From Pterois miles (taxonomy: Eukaryota; Chordata; Actinopteri; Perciformes; Scorpaenidae): DNA of 64,000 nt. The notes beneath the pieces are model-generated. The model did not search any database. It saw nothing but the letters and a program-made list of their open reading frames with translations, and was not told where the DNA came from. The stretch's first letter is position 1. Every line of letters starts with the position of its first letter. The position numbers were made by a program, and so were the translations under genes. Below are positions 22,707 to 34,178 of this stretch, piece after piece. The stretch is taken from positions 3,355,001 through 3,419,000 of the forward strand of contig CAMQGK010000048.1 of assembly GCA_947000775.1 (NCBI GenBank), given 5' to 3'.

Positions 22707-23560
22707 AAGACATTTCTTTTGGCCTCATATGAAGAAAGATGTCTCTGCATTTATTAAAATGTGCCATGCCCTCAAAGCTCAACTTTGCTCCATTCCTGCA
22801 GTCAGCCAACCATTTGCACACTTGATGATCGACTGTGTGGGTCCTTTGCCGCCCTCAAAGTCAGGTGCAAATTATCTTTTGAGCATCATGTGCCAGAGTA
22901 CCTGCTATCCTGCCACGTTTCCTCTGCACACAATCCCTGCCAGGTATGTACTGTGAGCGCTTTCCAAATGAATTTTTGTATTTGGCATTCCAAAAGCTGT
23001 TCAGTCCGGACAAAACTCAAAATTCCCACATGTTCTCCCAGGCGTTGACGCATCTTCGTGCCCAGTACAACCAGGCTTATCATCATCAGAGTCAGGGCGT
23101 GTTTGAGCGTTTCCACCAAACTTTAGCGTCCCTTCTGAGCGTTTACTCCACAGAGCTGAGTAAAGACTGGGAAGAGGGTTTACCTGGTTAATGCTTGCAG
23201 CTAGCGAGGTAACCCAGGAGATCACAGGGTTTAGCCCAAATGAGCCTGTGTTTGCACACACTGTAAGAGGCCCTTTAGTTGTGTTGGTGGGTAACTATAA
23301 AGAATCAGAACCGCCTAAGAACATGATTTAGCACATTAAAGCTTTGCACAGGCTTTGCACATCTGGAACACTGGCTAGAGAGAAACCGGCTTCAGCTCAG
23401 GACAAAATGAAACACCTGTATGACGCTAAACCCGTTAGGCAAAGGTTTTATTGCGTGAATGTGGATAAGCATAGATATTTGGATCCAGAGGTGAGTTATA
23501 TGTCGGAAATGGTGTTGCAGAGTCCTGCTCTTCTAGCTGGTCCTCACCATGCTTGCTTGT
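22707..23560 (+). pseudogene. Ty3/Gypsy-type integrase remnant
   Basis: This is the integrase that inserts an LTR-retrotransposon cDNA. Visible in order: a decayed zinc-binding segment (RHFFWPHMKKDVSAFIKMCH), the start of the catalytic core (IDCVGPLPPSKSGANYLLSI), a later core segment (HHQSQGVFERFHQTLASLLS), a segment like the helper region after the core (EITGFSPNEPVF), and a C-terminal piece (AQDKMKHLYDAKPVRQRF). Several frameshifts and stops interrupt it, and part of the core between about 22,945 and 23,000 is degenerate. No LTRs were identified beside it. The type is confident, the subfamily unknown. Confidence 0.8.
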
Positions 23561-23770
23561 CTAAAACACCACGATTCTGCTCTGACTTTCATAAAGTGAA
23601 AAATGTCACTTAGCCTGACTATTTTCCACTTCTCAGGATGGATGACTGTATAGATCAGATGGGATCAGCGAAGTATCACAGTATCACTGCTCCTACAGTG
23701 TGATGCCTTTGAGGCTTTGGAATGCAGCACCTTCGTTTCAGCATCTAATGAACCGTTTACTTGGATTATG
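23560..23770 (+). pseudogene. Ty3/Gypsy-type reverse transcriptase fragment
   Basis: KTPRFCSDFHKVKNVT, a stop, then PDYFPLLRMDDCIDQMGSAK match the start of the Gypsy RT fingers/palm. After a deletion and frame change, SVMPLRLWNAAPSFQHLMNR matches the block that precedes the YxDD catalytic box, which itself is absent. It lies downstream of the integrase remnant, the reverse of the normal Gypsy order, so the two pieces come from a rearranged or nested insertion. Confidence 0.78.
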
Positions 23771-23774
23771 TCGT

Positions 23775-23990
23775 TCACGTGTTAAACTCAAGACGTGCGG
23801 GCCAAATCCAGCCTGCCACCTCATTTTATGTGGCCCACATGGGCTTGCAAAAAATATATTACGCTTATCATATGCTGCTTTACAGAAGTACGGTGTCTTT
23901 AAACTACATGTCCCACAGTGCATCTGGATTTTGTTACATGTGCACTGAGGCGTCTCAGTATCAGTGGTTTCCAGCAGCGGCGCTCTAGAC
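23775..23990. repeat. Possible dispersed DNA-transposon repeat
   Basis: GCGGGCCAAATCCAGCCTGC followed by CACCTCATTTTATGTGGCCC resembles a widespread vertebrate repeat of hAT-like type. Assignment from memory only. Confidence 0.35.
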
Positions 23991-24931
23991 GAGTGATGGG
24001 GTTGTAAAAGAAATACAACCAAAATGTCCAAGAACAGAAAAGTTGGAGCAGAGGGAAGGACAGAAAGAGGATCCATGTTAGTGGTTGATGGAGACCAGCC
24101 GGTATGTCTTCTTTACTACGAGGCAGTAAAACACTGTCACACCACTGTCATCTACCACATGATCTCAGCTGATCAGCTGTTGATCAAAGTTACACTAAGC
24201 TAATGGAATAAATTGGGTCTCTTTTCACATGGATTCAGAGGGTAGCCAGTACTACCTAGCATGGTGGAAACTAAGGGTGTGTGCGTAAGTTACCGACCAT
24301 GACTGTCAGGTTTACACTCCATCAAACACATCATGATGAGTGCAGTAGCATGGATCACTATATTCTGAGGATCCTTCGTCACTCTACGTCACTGAGCTCT
24401 GGACCAACTATTCCCACCTACCGTCCCTCCATTACCTCATCCAAAACAAAGGGAAAGATGTGCGTTTGCTGTCTCTTTCATTTCACCAGCTCTAAAGAGT
24501 CCTGCCTGAGCTTTTTGATTTTTGTACTTGCTCTGTAGAAAGGATTGTCACTACAACAGACAACATAACGCAGTAGAGCATATTGATGCAGTTGTTTTTG
24601 GTTCGTTTCACTGTGGTGTCACAGGAAACAAGAAAAGAGCACAAAGAGAGTTGCAGGGGATATTTTAGTCTAGACATACAACATCCAAGACAATATACTG
24701 CATGAAATAAAATCACTAGGCTTTCATCCTTAACTGTTCAAACACAAAAACACAGATACAGAGACATATAAACACCAGATTGTCCCCCAAACAGTGATCT
24801 GTAGGCGAGCTGGCACAACAGGCCCGTCAAACCGTCAAACCTCCTCCACATGCTGAAGCAGCGTGCACTGGGTTGGAGTAAAAGCAACGCTTGTGTATTT
24901 AAAGCATTTGATGTCTGGTGTCTTTTTAAAA
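23991..24931. other. Intergenic, nothing recognised
   Basis: No supported gene, splice-flanked exon or repeat family. Confidence 0.5.
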
Positions 24932-24949
24932 GGGGGGGGGGGGGGGGGT

Positions 24950-25242
24950 TGGGACTCTTCTGTGTGGAGTTTGCATGTTCTCCCTGTGTAAGCGTGGGTT
25001 TTCTCCGGGTACTCCGGCTTCCTCCCACCGTCCAAAGACATGCTGTTTAGGTTAATTGATGACTCTAAATGTCCCATAGGTGTGGATGTGAGTGTGAATG
25101 GTTGTCTGTCTATATGTTGTCTGTTTCTATGTGCCCTGCGATGGACTGGCGACCTGTCCAGGGTGTACCCTGCCTTCGCCCAATGCCAGCTGGGATTGGC
25201 TCCAGCCCCCCCGCCCCCCCTAACGGGATAAGCGGTTGACGA
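24950..25242 (+). mobile_element. tRNA-type SINE, 5'-truncated copy
   Basis: It contains GTTTGCATGTTCTCCCTGTG, GGGTTTTCTCCGGGTACTCC, GTCCAAAGACATGCTG and GCGATGGACTGGCGACCTGT, the body shared with the minus-strand copy at 28.15-28.49 kb and with many fish genomes (DANA-like architecture). The tRNA-like head is missing; a G17 run at 24,932-24,948 takes its place. Confidence 0.85.
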
Positions 25243-26055
25243 TGGTGGGGAAAAACAAAAGGAAGGTAAGGAATGGTAAACACTGGTTGACTGCTTCAGC
25301 CCAAGGGTTGTGTTGTGTCCACCAGTTTTAATTAGATGGATGGATGGATGGATTTTGTCCATCATTTTCTCTCTGTGAACGGCTCAAAATACTCCAATAC
25401 CCATGAGCCTCGGCCATAGTAGTCATGGAGAAGAAGCCAATCAGAGGCTTGAACTGGAGCAATGGCAAATTCAAAATGTCAGTGCAGCTGACGGGCCATC
25501 GTTGCAGCAGTTAGCACAGCATTTTAAGATCTGGGGTTGGATATGTCTGGAATAAATAAAAACATCTTGCGTGTCATAGCAAATTTCTGCCTTTTTATGA
25601 ACACATGGTTGAACCTTTGACCTCTTCCTCAACGAACAAGTTATTTTCTTAAGTAGTTTCTAATCTGTTCAAACTTTGTTGGGGAGGACCCCCTAACTCT
25701 TTCTTTCTAGTGTCTTTTAGTCACTGCAGGAATTCAGAAAATAATAATGACGGCTGATGGTGGCCGATACACACAGCGACATTTGAATAAGGGGAGTACT
25801 GCAACGTCTGTTTTTCCACTTTAAGCACTGAATTCACCACCTGCTGTGTTCCCTCTTACTGAGGGAACGTTGTTTCTGTGCAGTCCGATGAACATCACAG
25901 TGGAGGAAGGAGGAAAAGGAGCCGAGGAGGAGAACAGAAGGGTGGAGATGGAGAGGAGATAAGGAGGGAGAAGAGGAGTAAACAGAGAGAAACCTGTAAT
26001 GGGAAAGAAACAAGAAGTGCAGCGTATCTATCACATCATATCACTCGATTTTTCT
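25243..26055. other. Intergenic, a short (ATGG)n run only
   Basis: A GGAT/ATGG tetranucleotide run lies at 25,334-25,352. Nothing else is supported. Confidence 0.55.
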
Positions 26056-27636
26056 GTCACCAAAAAATAGTGGTTATTTGATTTAGATTTTTCAAAAAAA
26101 AAAATTTTTATCAAAAGGGGATGACTTAAAAACTTAAAGAAATGGGCTGATTGTCCTTTTCTACTTTTAAAATGCTGGTTTTTCACATATAAGGATGATT
26201 GTGTGTATGAGAGAAAAACAAGTGATGTGCTGCTGCTGCGTAACTGAAGGTGACGATGTTAAAACAGAAACGACGGCTCTTTCTAACCGCAGCGAGGTCG
26301 GCAACGAGCTGCAGCCTCATTTTAATTACAACAAGCTGTCTTCCAAGCTGGACACATTACGTTGGCGTCTATGTGCAGCCAGCTGAGACCTGTGGTCAGG
26401 GACCGTCTACAAAGTGCAATGCTGAACAGAGATGCTGTAAAAATATTCAGTAACTTCAGTCTTATTCAGTGTGGTACCGTCAGAATGACACATCAGTGGT
26501 CTCCTCATGGTTGTACTGCACTTAGTTCGGAAAAATATGCTTCTGCATAATTTTGGTGAATTTTTATTTGGAGAAATATTCAATAACTTCACTGTTATAC
26601 AGTATAGTGCAAACAGACTGTCATCACACATCAATGGTCTCTTCCTGGCCATTCTGCAATTAGTGTAGTTTATATGGAAGTTTGCCCATTACAGTCGTCT
26701 TCATGGCAGCGATAAAATAATATTTTAATCTTTTTTTTCAAAAATTAGTGTTGTAGCTTAATGAGGAAGAGACCATGTATGGAGAGTTTGGTGGCACTAC
26801 ACTTTGTAACCTTGAAGTTATTGAATATTTATCTCATTCAAAATTCACCAAAATTAAGTACAAGTATAATTTTCCAAACTAAGTTTTGTAGGCGGCGCAA
26901 TCCGACAAAAAGGTTCATATACAATATACATGGTGTTACCGCAAAAACAGACAAATAAGACACATGAGTTGTACATTAAAGACAAAGCCAAACACATCCC
27001 AACTAACCACAGATGCATTCAAAATGACCTCCTGTCCACTGGATCTACTTCTCCTTGGCAGCATATTGATTATTATTTAGCAACAAGATGGTCCTTCAGC
27101 CTGATGCGATTAAATGGAGGGACCCCAAATCGCCTGTTGGAGGGCAGAAATTGATATTCCCCATTTAAAACATGGAAGTGATCAGAAGAGATGCTGTTAG
27201 CGAGTCTGAGCTGTGCCACAGGTTGGCCACAGATCTTCACACAGATTTGGATTTGATTATAAATCATGATGTGTGAAGCAACTCTGATGGCAAATTTTGA
27301 ATATTTCTATAGCGTCTCTTTTTGGCGTTGCACTTTGTAGACAGTCCCTGACCACTCGTCTCACAGCGCATCGAGACCAGTGTAATGTGTCCAGCTCAGA
27401 GGACGGCTCCTTCTGACTAAAATGAGGTTGTAGCTCGCTGTCTACCTCTCTACGGTTAATCAATGTTCAATGATTTCAATGTTTCATTTATGAGTCATTG
27501 ATCTGGGAAGTTTAAATCTGTTGAAACCAACTTTTTTTTAAAGTTTAGTTCATCCCTTAAAGAAAAACACCTTGCATTTAAATTTGAATTTTTGAGAAAT
27601 AAAAATCAAAATCAAATAACCACTCATTTTTTGTAT
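26056..27636. mobile_element. Non-autonomous DNA transposon with ~400-bp inverted ends
   Basis: The outer ends pair in inverted orientation: CAAAAAATAGTGGTTATTTG at the left against AAATAACCACTCATTTTTTG at the right, separated by 1.5 kb. Homology continues inward for about 400 bp: left 26,270-26,380 and right 27,440-27,330 translate similarly (NELQPHFNYNKLSSKLDTLRW against SELQPHFSQKEPSSELDTLH). The interior carries further related blocks at about 26,440-26,560, 26,560-26,680 and, inverted, 26,760-26,890, sharing the ATATTCAATAACTTCA and TGGTCTCTTCCT motifs. No transposase is visible and the class is unknown. Confidence 0.75.
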
Positions 27637-27957
27637 TTTAATATCCTTTTCTGAAAGAAAAATCAAGTGACCAAACGATGCGAGCTTACAGGACGTCACA
27701 CACACAAACATTCGGGTTGTTTTCAGGTTGTCCGTCAGTCTGATTCTTGTGAAGGCCTCGATTTGGTAATCAAAGGTCAAGGTCACTGTGACCTCACATT
27801 ACCATGACGATGGCTATATGCTTATTATGACAGACAATATGATAACCTTCACTGTGACACCATAATATTAAAGAAAATCAGGCCATTATTCAACTTCACA
27901 ACTCAGGATCAGAAAGTAACCGTAACCATAAACTGTGACCACATTTCAGATGTGGTG
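27637..27957. other. Intergenic, nothing recognised
   Basis: Short dispersed-repeat-like words such as CAAGGTCACTGTGACCTCAC occur near 27,778, with no defined element. Confidence 0.45.
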
Positions 27958-28021
27958 GATACTGAACCGATGACATGAATCATGGGTAGGCATCCATGAT
28001 TCGTGTCATCAGTTCAGTATC
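27958..28021. repeat. 64-nt hairpin
   Basis: GATACTGAACCGATGACATG plus AATCATGG pairs with CCATGATTCGTGTCATCAGT plus TCAGTATC over 28 positions, with two positions that become G-U wobbles in RNA, around an 8-base loop (GTAGGCAT). Size and shape are like a microRNA precursor, but no conservation evidence is available. Confidence 0.85.
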
Positions 28022-28144
28022 AGTAGTATGAAACTGTAGTGACTGTCGCTGTCGCTTTTCACCTCAGGGTCGTCATGATCAAGTCTCAGATGATAAGCCT
28101 GTTGGTTGTGGTCATTGCCCCCTTTACAGTCTGTATGAGATGCA

Positions 28145-28486
28145 GCTGGGCTTTCATCCATCGTCAACCACTGTTAGGGGTCGCGGGGGGTCTGGAGCCG
28201 ATCCCAGCTGGCATTGGGCGAAGGCAGGTTCACCCTGGACAGGTCTCCAGTCCATCACAGGGCACATAGAGACAGACAACCATTCACGCTCACATCCACA
28301 CCTACGGGACATTTAGAGTCATCAGTTAACCTAAACAGCATGTCTTTGGACTGCGGGAGGAAGCCGGAGTACCCGGAGAAAACCCACGCTTACACAGGGA
28401 GAAGAGTCTCAAGCCGGAATCGAACCTGCGACCCTCTTGCTGTGAGGCGAGAGTGCTAACCACTGCACCACCGTGCAGCCCAGCGC
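28145..28486 (-). mobile_element. tRNA-derived SINE, full length
   Basis: On the minus strand the head GCTGCACGGTGGTGCAGTGG continues TTAGCAC (box A-like) and then CGCAGGTTCGATTCCGGC (box B-like). The body follows in the same order as the copy at 24,950-25,242. Head, body and 3' end are all present, so this is close to a complete Pol III-type retroposon. Frames read across it are not genes. Confidence 0.88.
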
Positions 28487-29009
28487 AGCTACATGTAAAC
28501 CCTCTCCATCATTCTCACATGCTCAGAGCAACTGATGTGCTGATGTAGGGAGTAGGGAGGGAGATCTGGTTGGATCAAACTGAGACTTTCACTCATCTGT
28601 TCATGTCTCGTGTAAAACACATAACACATACGTAACTTCCAGACTATATTAATGCTAGTTACATAGCAAACCTGCTTATTTTAACCCAAAACATGATCGT
28701 TTCCTATCCCTAACCAAATGGTTTTGTTGTGCAAGTAAACCTAAAAACTAAGTAAACCTACACTGGAAGTTTATTTTGAAAAGACAATGTATGCATGTAA
28801 CAAAGCGGGTGTCAGTTTGACGAGCAGGGCCGGCAACTGTTTGACGAGTTGAGAGCGACAGCATGTTGGGTTGTCCAGCAGAGCGAACAGGCTGCAGCAG
28901 TCACTACTACCTACAGCAATACGAGCATCTGGGCACATTTTCAATAACCTGCTGAAACAAGCTCTCCTACCTTAAGCTTATTTTTACTGGGTTACTGTAC
29001 TGATCTGTA
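28487..29009. repeat. Dispersed repeat plus unassigned sequence
   Basis: TTTTAACCCAAAACATGATC at about 28,679 and TGGAAGTTTATTTTGAAAAG at about 28,765 belong to one dispersed family. An inverted relative of the first part is at 38,030-38,110, and a direct relative of the second part at 40,465-40,500. The rest is unassigned. Confidence 0.55.
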
Positions 29010-29330
29010 TGCCTCAGCAAATTAACGCTGCTGAGCTCCAAGCCTTGATGCCACCAGCACAGCAAAGACCAGACCTGGCTACCACAGACCGGTACAAGAC
29101 CTGCAGGAACCTGTTTCACAAACTGAAGGATCTGAGTCCCTCAGGAGGAACAGACTGCTCTGTCCCTTCCTGAAGAGGGTTTTCCATGTTATGACACCAG
29201 CTTATTGATTTTGAAGACCACCCTCTTCTGCCTGGATGCTGACCGGGACGGGGGTCCTCTTGCTCTTCTGATAATCCACCACAAGCTCATTGGTCTTGTT
29301 GATTCTGAGTTTCAGGGACCTGTATTTCAA
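29010..29330 (-). pseudogene. Rex1/CR1-like LINE reverse transcriptase relic
   Basis: Read on the minus strand, LRINKTNELVVDYQKSKRTP then VPVSIQAEE and KGQSSLFLLR match the late palm/thumb region of fish Rex1-type LINE RTs (pattern KTKELVVDFRRSR ... GQSRLFFLRRL). Stops and shifts interrupt it. Only the C-terminal third of an RT is represented. Confidence 0.65.
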
Positions 29331-29929
29331 AATGATCTCTCAGGTGTGGTGGGCTGGATTAAATCCTGAAGATCTGGATCCAGATCAGAGTGAAGACAGC
29401 ATGTTTCTCACTGGAAATTATTCACTGGAGTCGTACGTGTCAACGTGGTGCTAATTTCTGTTTTGGCAAAATAAATAAAGATAAAATACACTTGATATGT
29501 TTTTATTGAATTTCTTCAGTGCCCTCACCATGAACCTGGACGGACTTGGCCGGAAACCTGACCTGACGTTTTGGCAGAGCCATACAACCACGAGGCGCTA
29601 ATTCGACTTTTCTTTTGGACTTCTTCCAGCTTTGCTAAATCAATAAAAGTGACGAATTGTTTTTTTAATTTCTCACCAGCAGCAGGTGGAATTACTTGAA
29701 GTGGCAGAAGGAGAGGCGTCTCCGAGAGGACATTACGAAGCTTGCCAACACTTCTGGAGAGCCTTGCAGGACAGGTGTAAGGTTCACACCTGGGTGCAAT
29801 AGAGGGAAACTAATTACAACTCTGATGCTCTAAGAGCATTGCTTTGTTCCCACTTAATATGAATATATCTAGACATTACTCAGCTACTCCGCTCCTCCTC
29901 AGCCAGCTGTTTTCTGTGGCTGTAGCAGG
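29331..29929. other. Intergenic, nothing recognised
   Basis: No supported feature. Confidence 0.5.
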
Positions 29930-30185
29930 AGTGAGGTGTCATATAAAACTAAAAAAACGAAGGAATCCATTGATACCAAGCATGCCGTGTTCGCATGTCA
30001 GGAAGACTGAAGAAGAGCTTTTGATGAGAAAAACTGGCATGGCCATTTTCTAAGTGGTCCCTTGACCTCTGACCTCCAGATGTGTGGATGTAAATGGGTT
30101 CTCTGGGTCCCACCAGTCTCCCCTCTACAGACATGCCCACTTTATGATACTCACATGCAGATTAGGGCAAAAAAACATGCAGTTA
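29930..30185. repeat. Dispersed fish repeat
   Basis: GAGAAAAACTGGCATGGCCA, GGTCCCTTGACCTCTGACCT and GACATGCCCACTTTATGATA match a repeat I recall from many teleost genomes. Class unknown; no inverted ends seen. Confidence 0.5.
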
Positions 30186-30402
30186 TTTGCATGCAGTATA
30201 AATGTGTTTTTCCTATTTCTAAATTATGTATCTGAATATTTCTACATACTGGGTCCCTAAACAGTCCTGAACCCCATAAACTGGGTCTCAGTGTAAAGCT
30301 GAGACTCTGGTGGATCAATGAGTCCAACTGGATCCATGTGTGATGATGTTAGTCCCCATAGGAGCCATTTCATTGATCACTGTATAAAATGACCTGTGGT
30401 GA

Positions 30403-30411
30403 CCTCTAGGA

Positions 30412-30443
<32 letters not shown>

Positions 30444-30620
30444 GTGCTGCTGCTACTACTACTACCTCTAGGATAATCACAGCCTCTACTACTACTACTA
30501 CTACTGCTAGTGCTGCTGCTACTACTACTACCTCTAGGATAATCACAGCCTCTACTACTACTACTACTACTACTACTAGTGCTGCTGCTACTACTACTAC
30601 CTCTAGGATAATCACAGCCT

Positions 30621-30651
<31 letters not shown>

Positions 30652-30782
30652 TACTACTACTACTACTGCTGCTACTACTACTACCTCTAGGATAATCACA
30701 GCCTCTACTACTACTACTACTACTACTACCTCTAGGATAATCACAGCCTCTACTACTACTACTACTACTACTGCTACTGCTG

Positions 30783-30814
<32 letters not shown>

Positions 30815-30818
30815 GCTG

Positions 30819-30862
<44 letters not shown>

Positions 30863-31022
30863 GCTACTACTACTACCTCTAGGATAATCACAGCCTCTAC
30901 TACTACTACTACTACTGCTACTACTACCTCTAGGATAATCACAGCCTCTACTACTACTACTACTACTACCTCTAGGATAATCACAGCCTCTACTACTACT
31001 ACTACTACTACTGCTACTGCTG

Positions 31023-31054
<32 letters not shown>

Positions 31055-31058
31055 GCTG

Positions 31059-31096
<38 letters not shown>

Positions 31097-31465
31097 GCTA
31101 CTACTGCTGCTACTACTACTACTACTACTACTACTACTGCTGCTACTACTACTACTACTACTACTACTGCTACTACTACCTCTAGGATAATCACAGCCTC
31201 TACTACTACTGCTACTACTACCTCTAGGATAATCACAGCCTCTACTACTACTACTACTACTACCTCTAGGATAATCACAGCCTCTACTACTACTACCACT
31301 GCTACTACTACCTCTAGGATAATCACAGCCTCTACTACTACTACTACTACTACTACTACCTCTAGGATACTACTACTACTACTACTACTACTACTGCTGC
31401 TGCTACTACTACTACTACTACTACTACTACCACTGCTACTACTACCTCTAGGATAATCACAGCCT

Positions 31466-31500
<35 letters not shown>

Positions 31501-31702
31501 TCTAGGATAATCACAGCCTCTACTACTACTACTACTACTACTACCTCTAGGATAATCACAGCCTCTACTACTACTACTACTACTACTGCTACTACTACCT
31601 CTAGGATAATCACAGCCTCTACTACTACTACCACTGCTACTACTACCTCTAGGATAATCACAGCCTCTACTACTACTACTACTACTACTACTACCTCTAG
31701 GA

Positions 31703-31733
<31 letters not shown>

Positions 31734-31803
31734 GCTGCTGCTACTACTACTACTACTACTACTACTACCACTGCTACTACTACCTCTAGGATAATCACAG
31801 CCT

Positions 31804-31838
<35 letters not shown>

Positions 31839-32505
31839 TCTAGGATAATCACAGCCTCTACTACTACTACTACTACTACTACCTCTAGGATAATCACAGC
31901 CTCTACTACTACTACTACTACTACTACTACCTCTAGGATAATCACAGCCTCTACTACTACTACTACTACTACTACCTCTAGGATAATCACAGCCTCTACT
32001 ACTACTACTACTACTACCACCTCTACGATAATCACAGCCTCTTCTACTACTACTGCTACTACTACCTCTAGGATAATCACAGCCTCTACTACTACTACTA
32101 CTACCTCTAGGATAATCACAGCCTCTACTACTACTACTACTACTACTACTGCTACTACTGCTGCTACTACTACCTCTAGGATAATCACAGCCTCTACTAC
32201 TACTACTACTACTACTACTACCTCTAAGATAATCACAGCCTCTACTACTACTACTACTACTACTACTGCTACTACTGCTGCTACTACTACCTCTAGGATA
32301 ATCACAGCCTCTACTACTACTACTACTACCTCTAGGATAATCACAGCCTCTACTACTACTACTACTACTACTACTGCTACTACTGCTGCTACTACTACCT
32401 CTAGGATAATCACAGCCTCTACTACTACTACTACTACTACTACTACCTCTAAGATAATCACAGCCTCTACTACTACTACTACTACTACTACTGCTACTAC
32501 TGCTG

Positions 32506-32543
<38 letters not shown>

Positions 32544-32553
32544 GCTACTGCTG

Positions 32554-32585
<32 letters not shown>

Positions 32586-32870
32586 GCTGCTACTACTACT
32601 ACTACTACTACTACTGCTACTACTACCTCTAGGATAATCACAGCCTCTACTACTACTGCTACTACTACCTCTAGGATAATCACAGCCTCTACTACTACTA
32701 CCACTGCTACTACTACCTCTAGGATAATCACAGCCTCTACTACTACTACTACTACTACTACTACCTCTAGGATACTACTACTACTACTACTACTACTACT
32801 GCTGCTGCTACTACTACTACTACTACTACTACTACCACTGCTACTACTACCTCTAGGATAATCACAGCCT

Positions 32871-32905
<35 letters not shown>

Positions 32906-33107
32906 TCTAGGATAATCACAGCCTCTACTACTACTACTACTACTACTACCTCTAGGATAATCACAGCCTCTACTACTACTACTACTACTACTGCTACTAC
33001 TACCTCTAGGATAATCACAGCCTCTACTACTACTACCACTGCTACTACTACCTCTAGGATAATCACAGCCTCTACTACTACTACTACTACTACTACTACC
33101 TCTAGGA

Positions 33108-33138
<31 letters not shown>

Positions 33139-33714
33139 GCTGCTGCTACTACTACTACTACTACTACTACTACCACTGCTACTACTACCTCTAGGATAAT
33201 CACAGCCTCTACTACTACTACTACTACTACTACTACTCCACCTCTAGGATAATCACAGCCTCTACTACTACTACTACTACTACTACCTCTAGGATAATCA
33301 CAGCCTCTACTACTACTACTACTACTACTACTACCTCTAGGATAATCACAGCCTCTACTACTACTACTACTACTACTACCTCTAGGATAATCACAGCCTC
33401 TACTACTACTACTACTACTACCACCTCTACGATAATCACAGCCTCTTCTACTACTACTGCTACTACTACCTCTAGGATAATCACAGCCTCTACTACTACT
33501 ACTACTACCTCTAGGATAATCACAGCCTCTACTACTACTACTACTACTACTACTGCTACTACTGCTGCTACTACTACCTCTAGGATAATCACAGCCTCTA
33601 CTACTACTACTACTACTACTACTACCTCTAAGATAATCACAGCCTCTACTACTACTACTACTACTACTACTGCTACTACTGCTGCTACTACTACCTCTAG
33701 GATAATCACAGCCT

Positions 33715-33751
<37 letters not shown>

Positions 33752-33822
33752 CTCTAGGATAATCACAGCCTCTACTACTACTACTACTACTGCTACTACT
33801 ACCTCTAGGATAATCACAGCCT

Positions 33823-33853
<31 letters not shown>

Positions 33854-33892
33854 CTCTAGGATAATCACAGCCTCTACTACTACTACTACTAC
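30403..33892. repeat. 3.5 kb TAC-trinucleotide array with a 20-bp core
   Basis: Blocks of (TAC)n, often with TGC variants, are separated by about 53 copies of CCTCTAGGATAATCACAGCC. A few cores carry CTCTACG or CTCTAAG variants. Five further positions have a truncated core (CCTCTAGGATAC) that returns directly to TAC. Open frames of 99-344 codons on the minus strand read poly-valine or poly-serine with EAVIILEVV or RGCDYPRGS from the core. They exist because neither TAC nor the core creates stops in those frames. Confidence 0.97.
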
Positions 33893-34178
33893 TTTTTTTT
33901 TTATTGATCATTTTTAATCAATTCTCCAGTGGTGAAATATTCTGCTCCTGCTTATTATAGCCATTATTATTATATAGTATTTGTGAAATCAGAAGAGCAG
34001 AATCAGAAAACTTTTAAATCCCACTGATAATCTACTATAAATGATATAATCGATATGTGATATAAATGATCCGATTGATAAAACGAACGAACGTCTTTGA
34101 CTTCCCTCCACTCTTTCCCTGCTGTTCTCCCAGATTTAGTTATGAATCTGATGATGAATCTCCCAGAGAACCTGATAT
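33893..34178. other. Unique spacer with a splice-acceptor-like site
   Basis: A T run at 33,893-33,902, then AT-rich unique sequence. Near the right edge CCCTGCTGTTCTCCCAG precedes SYESDDESPREPDMEE in an open frame that then runs into the GGA array. The same segment is paralogous to 38,850-38,910. Confidence 0.6.

Noticed and set aside
30403..33892. CRISPR-like pattern (a repeated 20-bp core with variable intervals)
   Set aside because: The intervals are low-complexity TAC repeats rather than unique spacers, the genome is vertebrate, and no cas-like gene exists.
30406..33911. Minus-strand frames of up to 344 codons (poly-V, poly-S with EAVIILEVV)
   Set aside because: Generated by (GTA)n and the 20-bp core. 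The initiating codons fall inside the core itself, and the frames recur at each truncated core.
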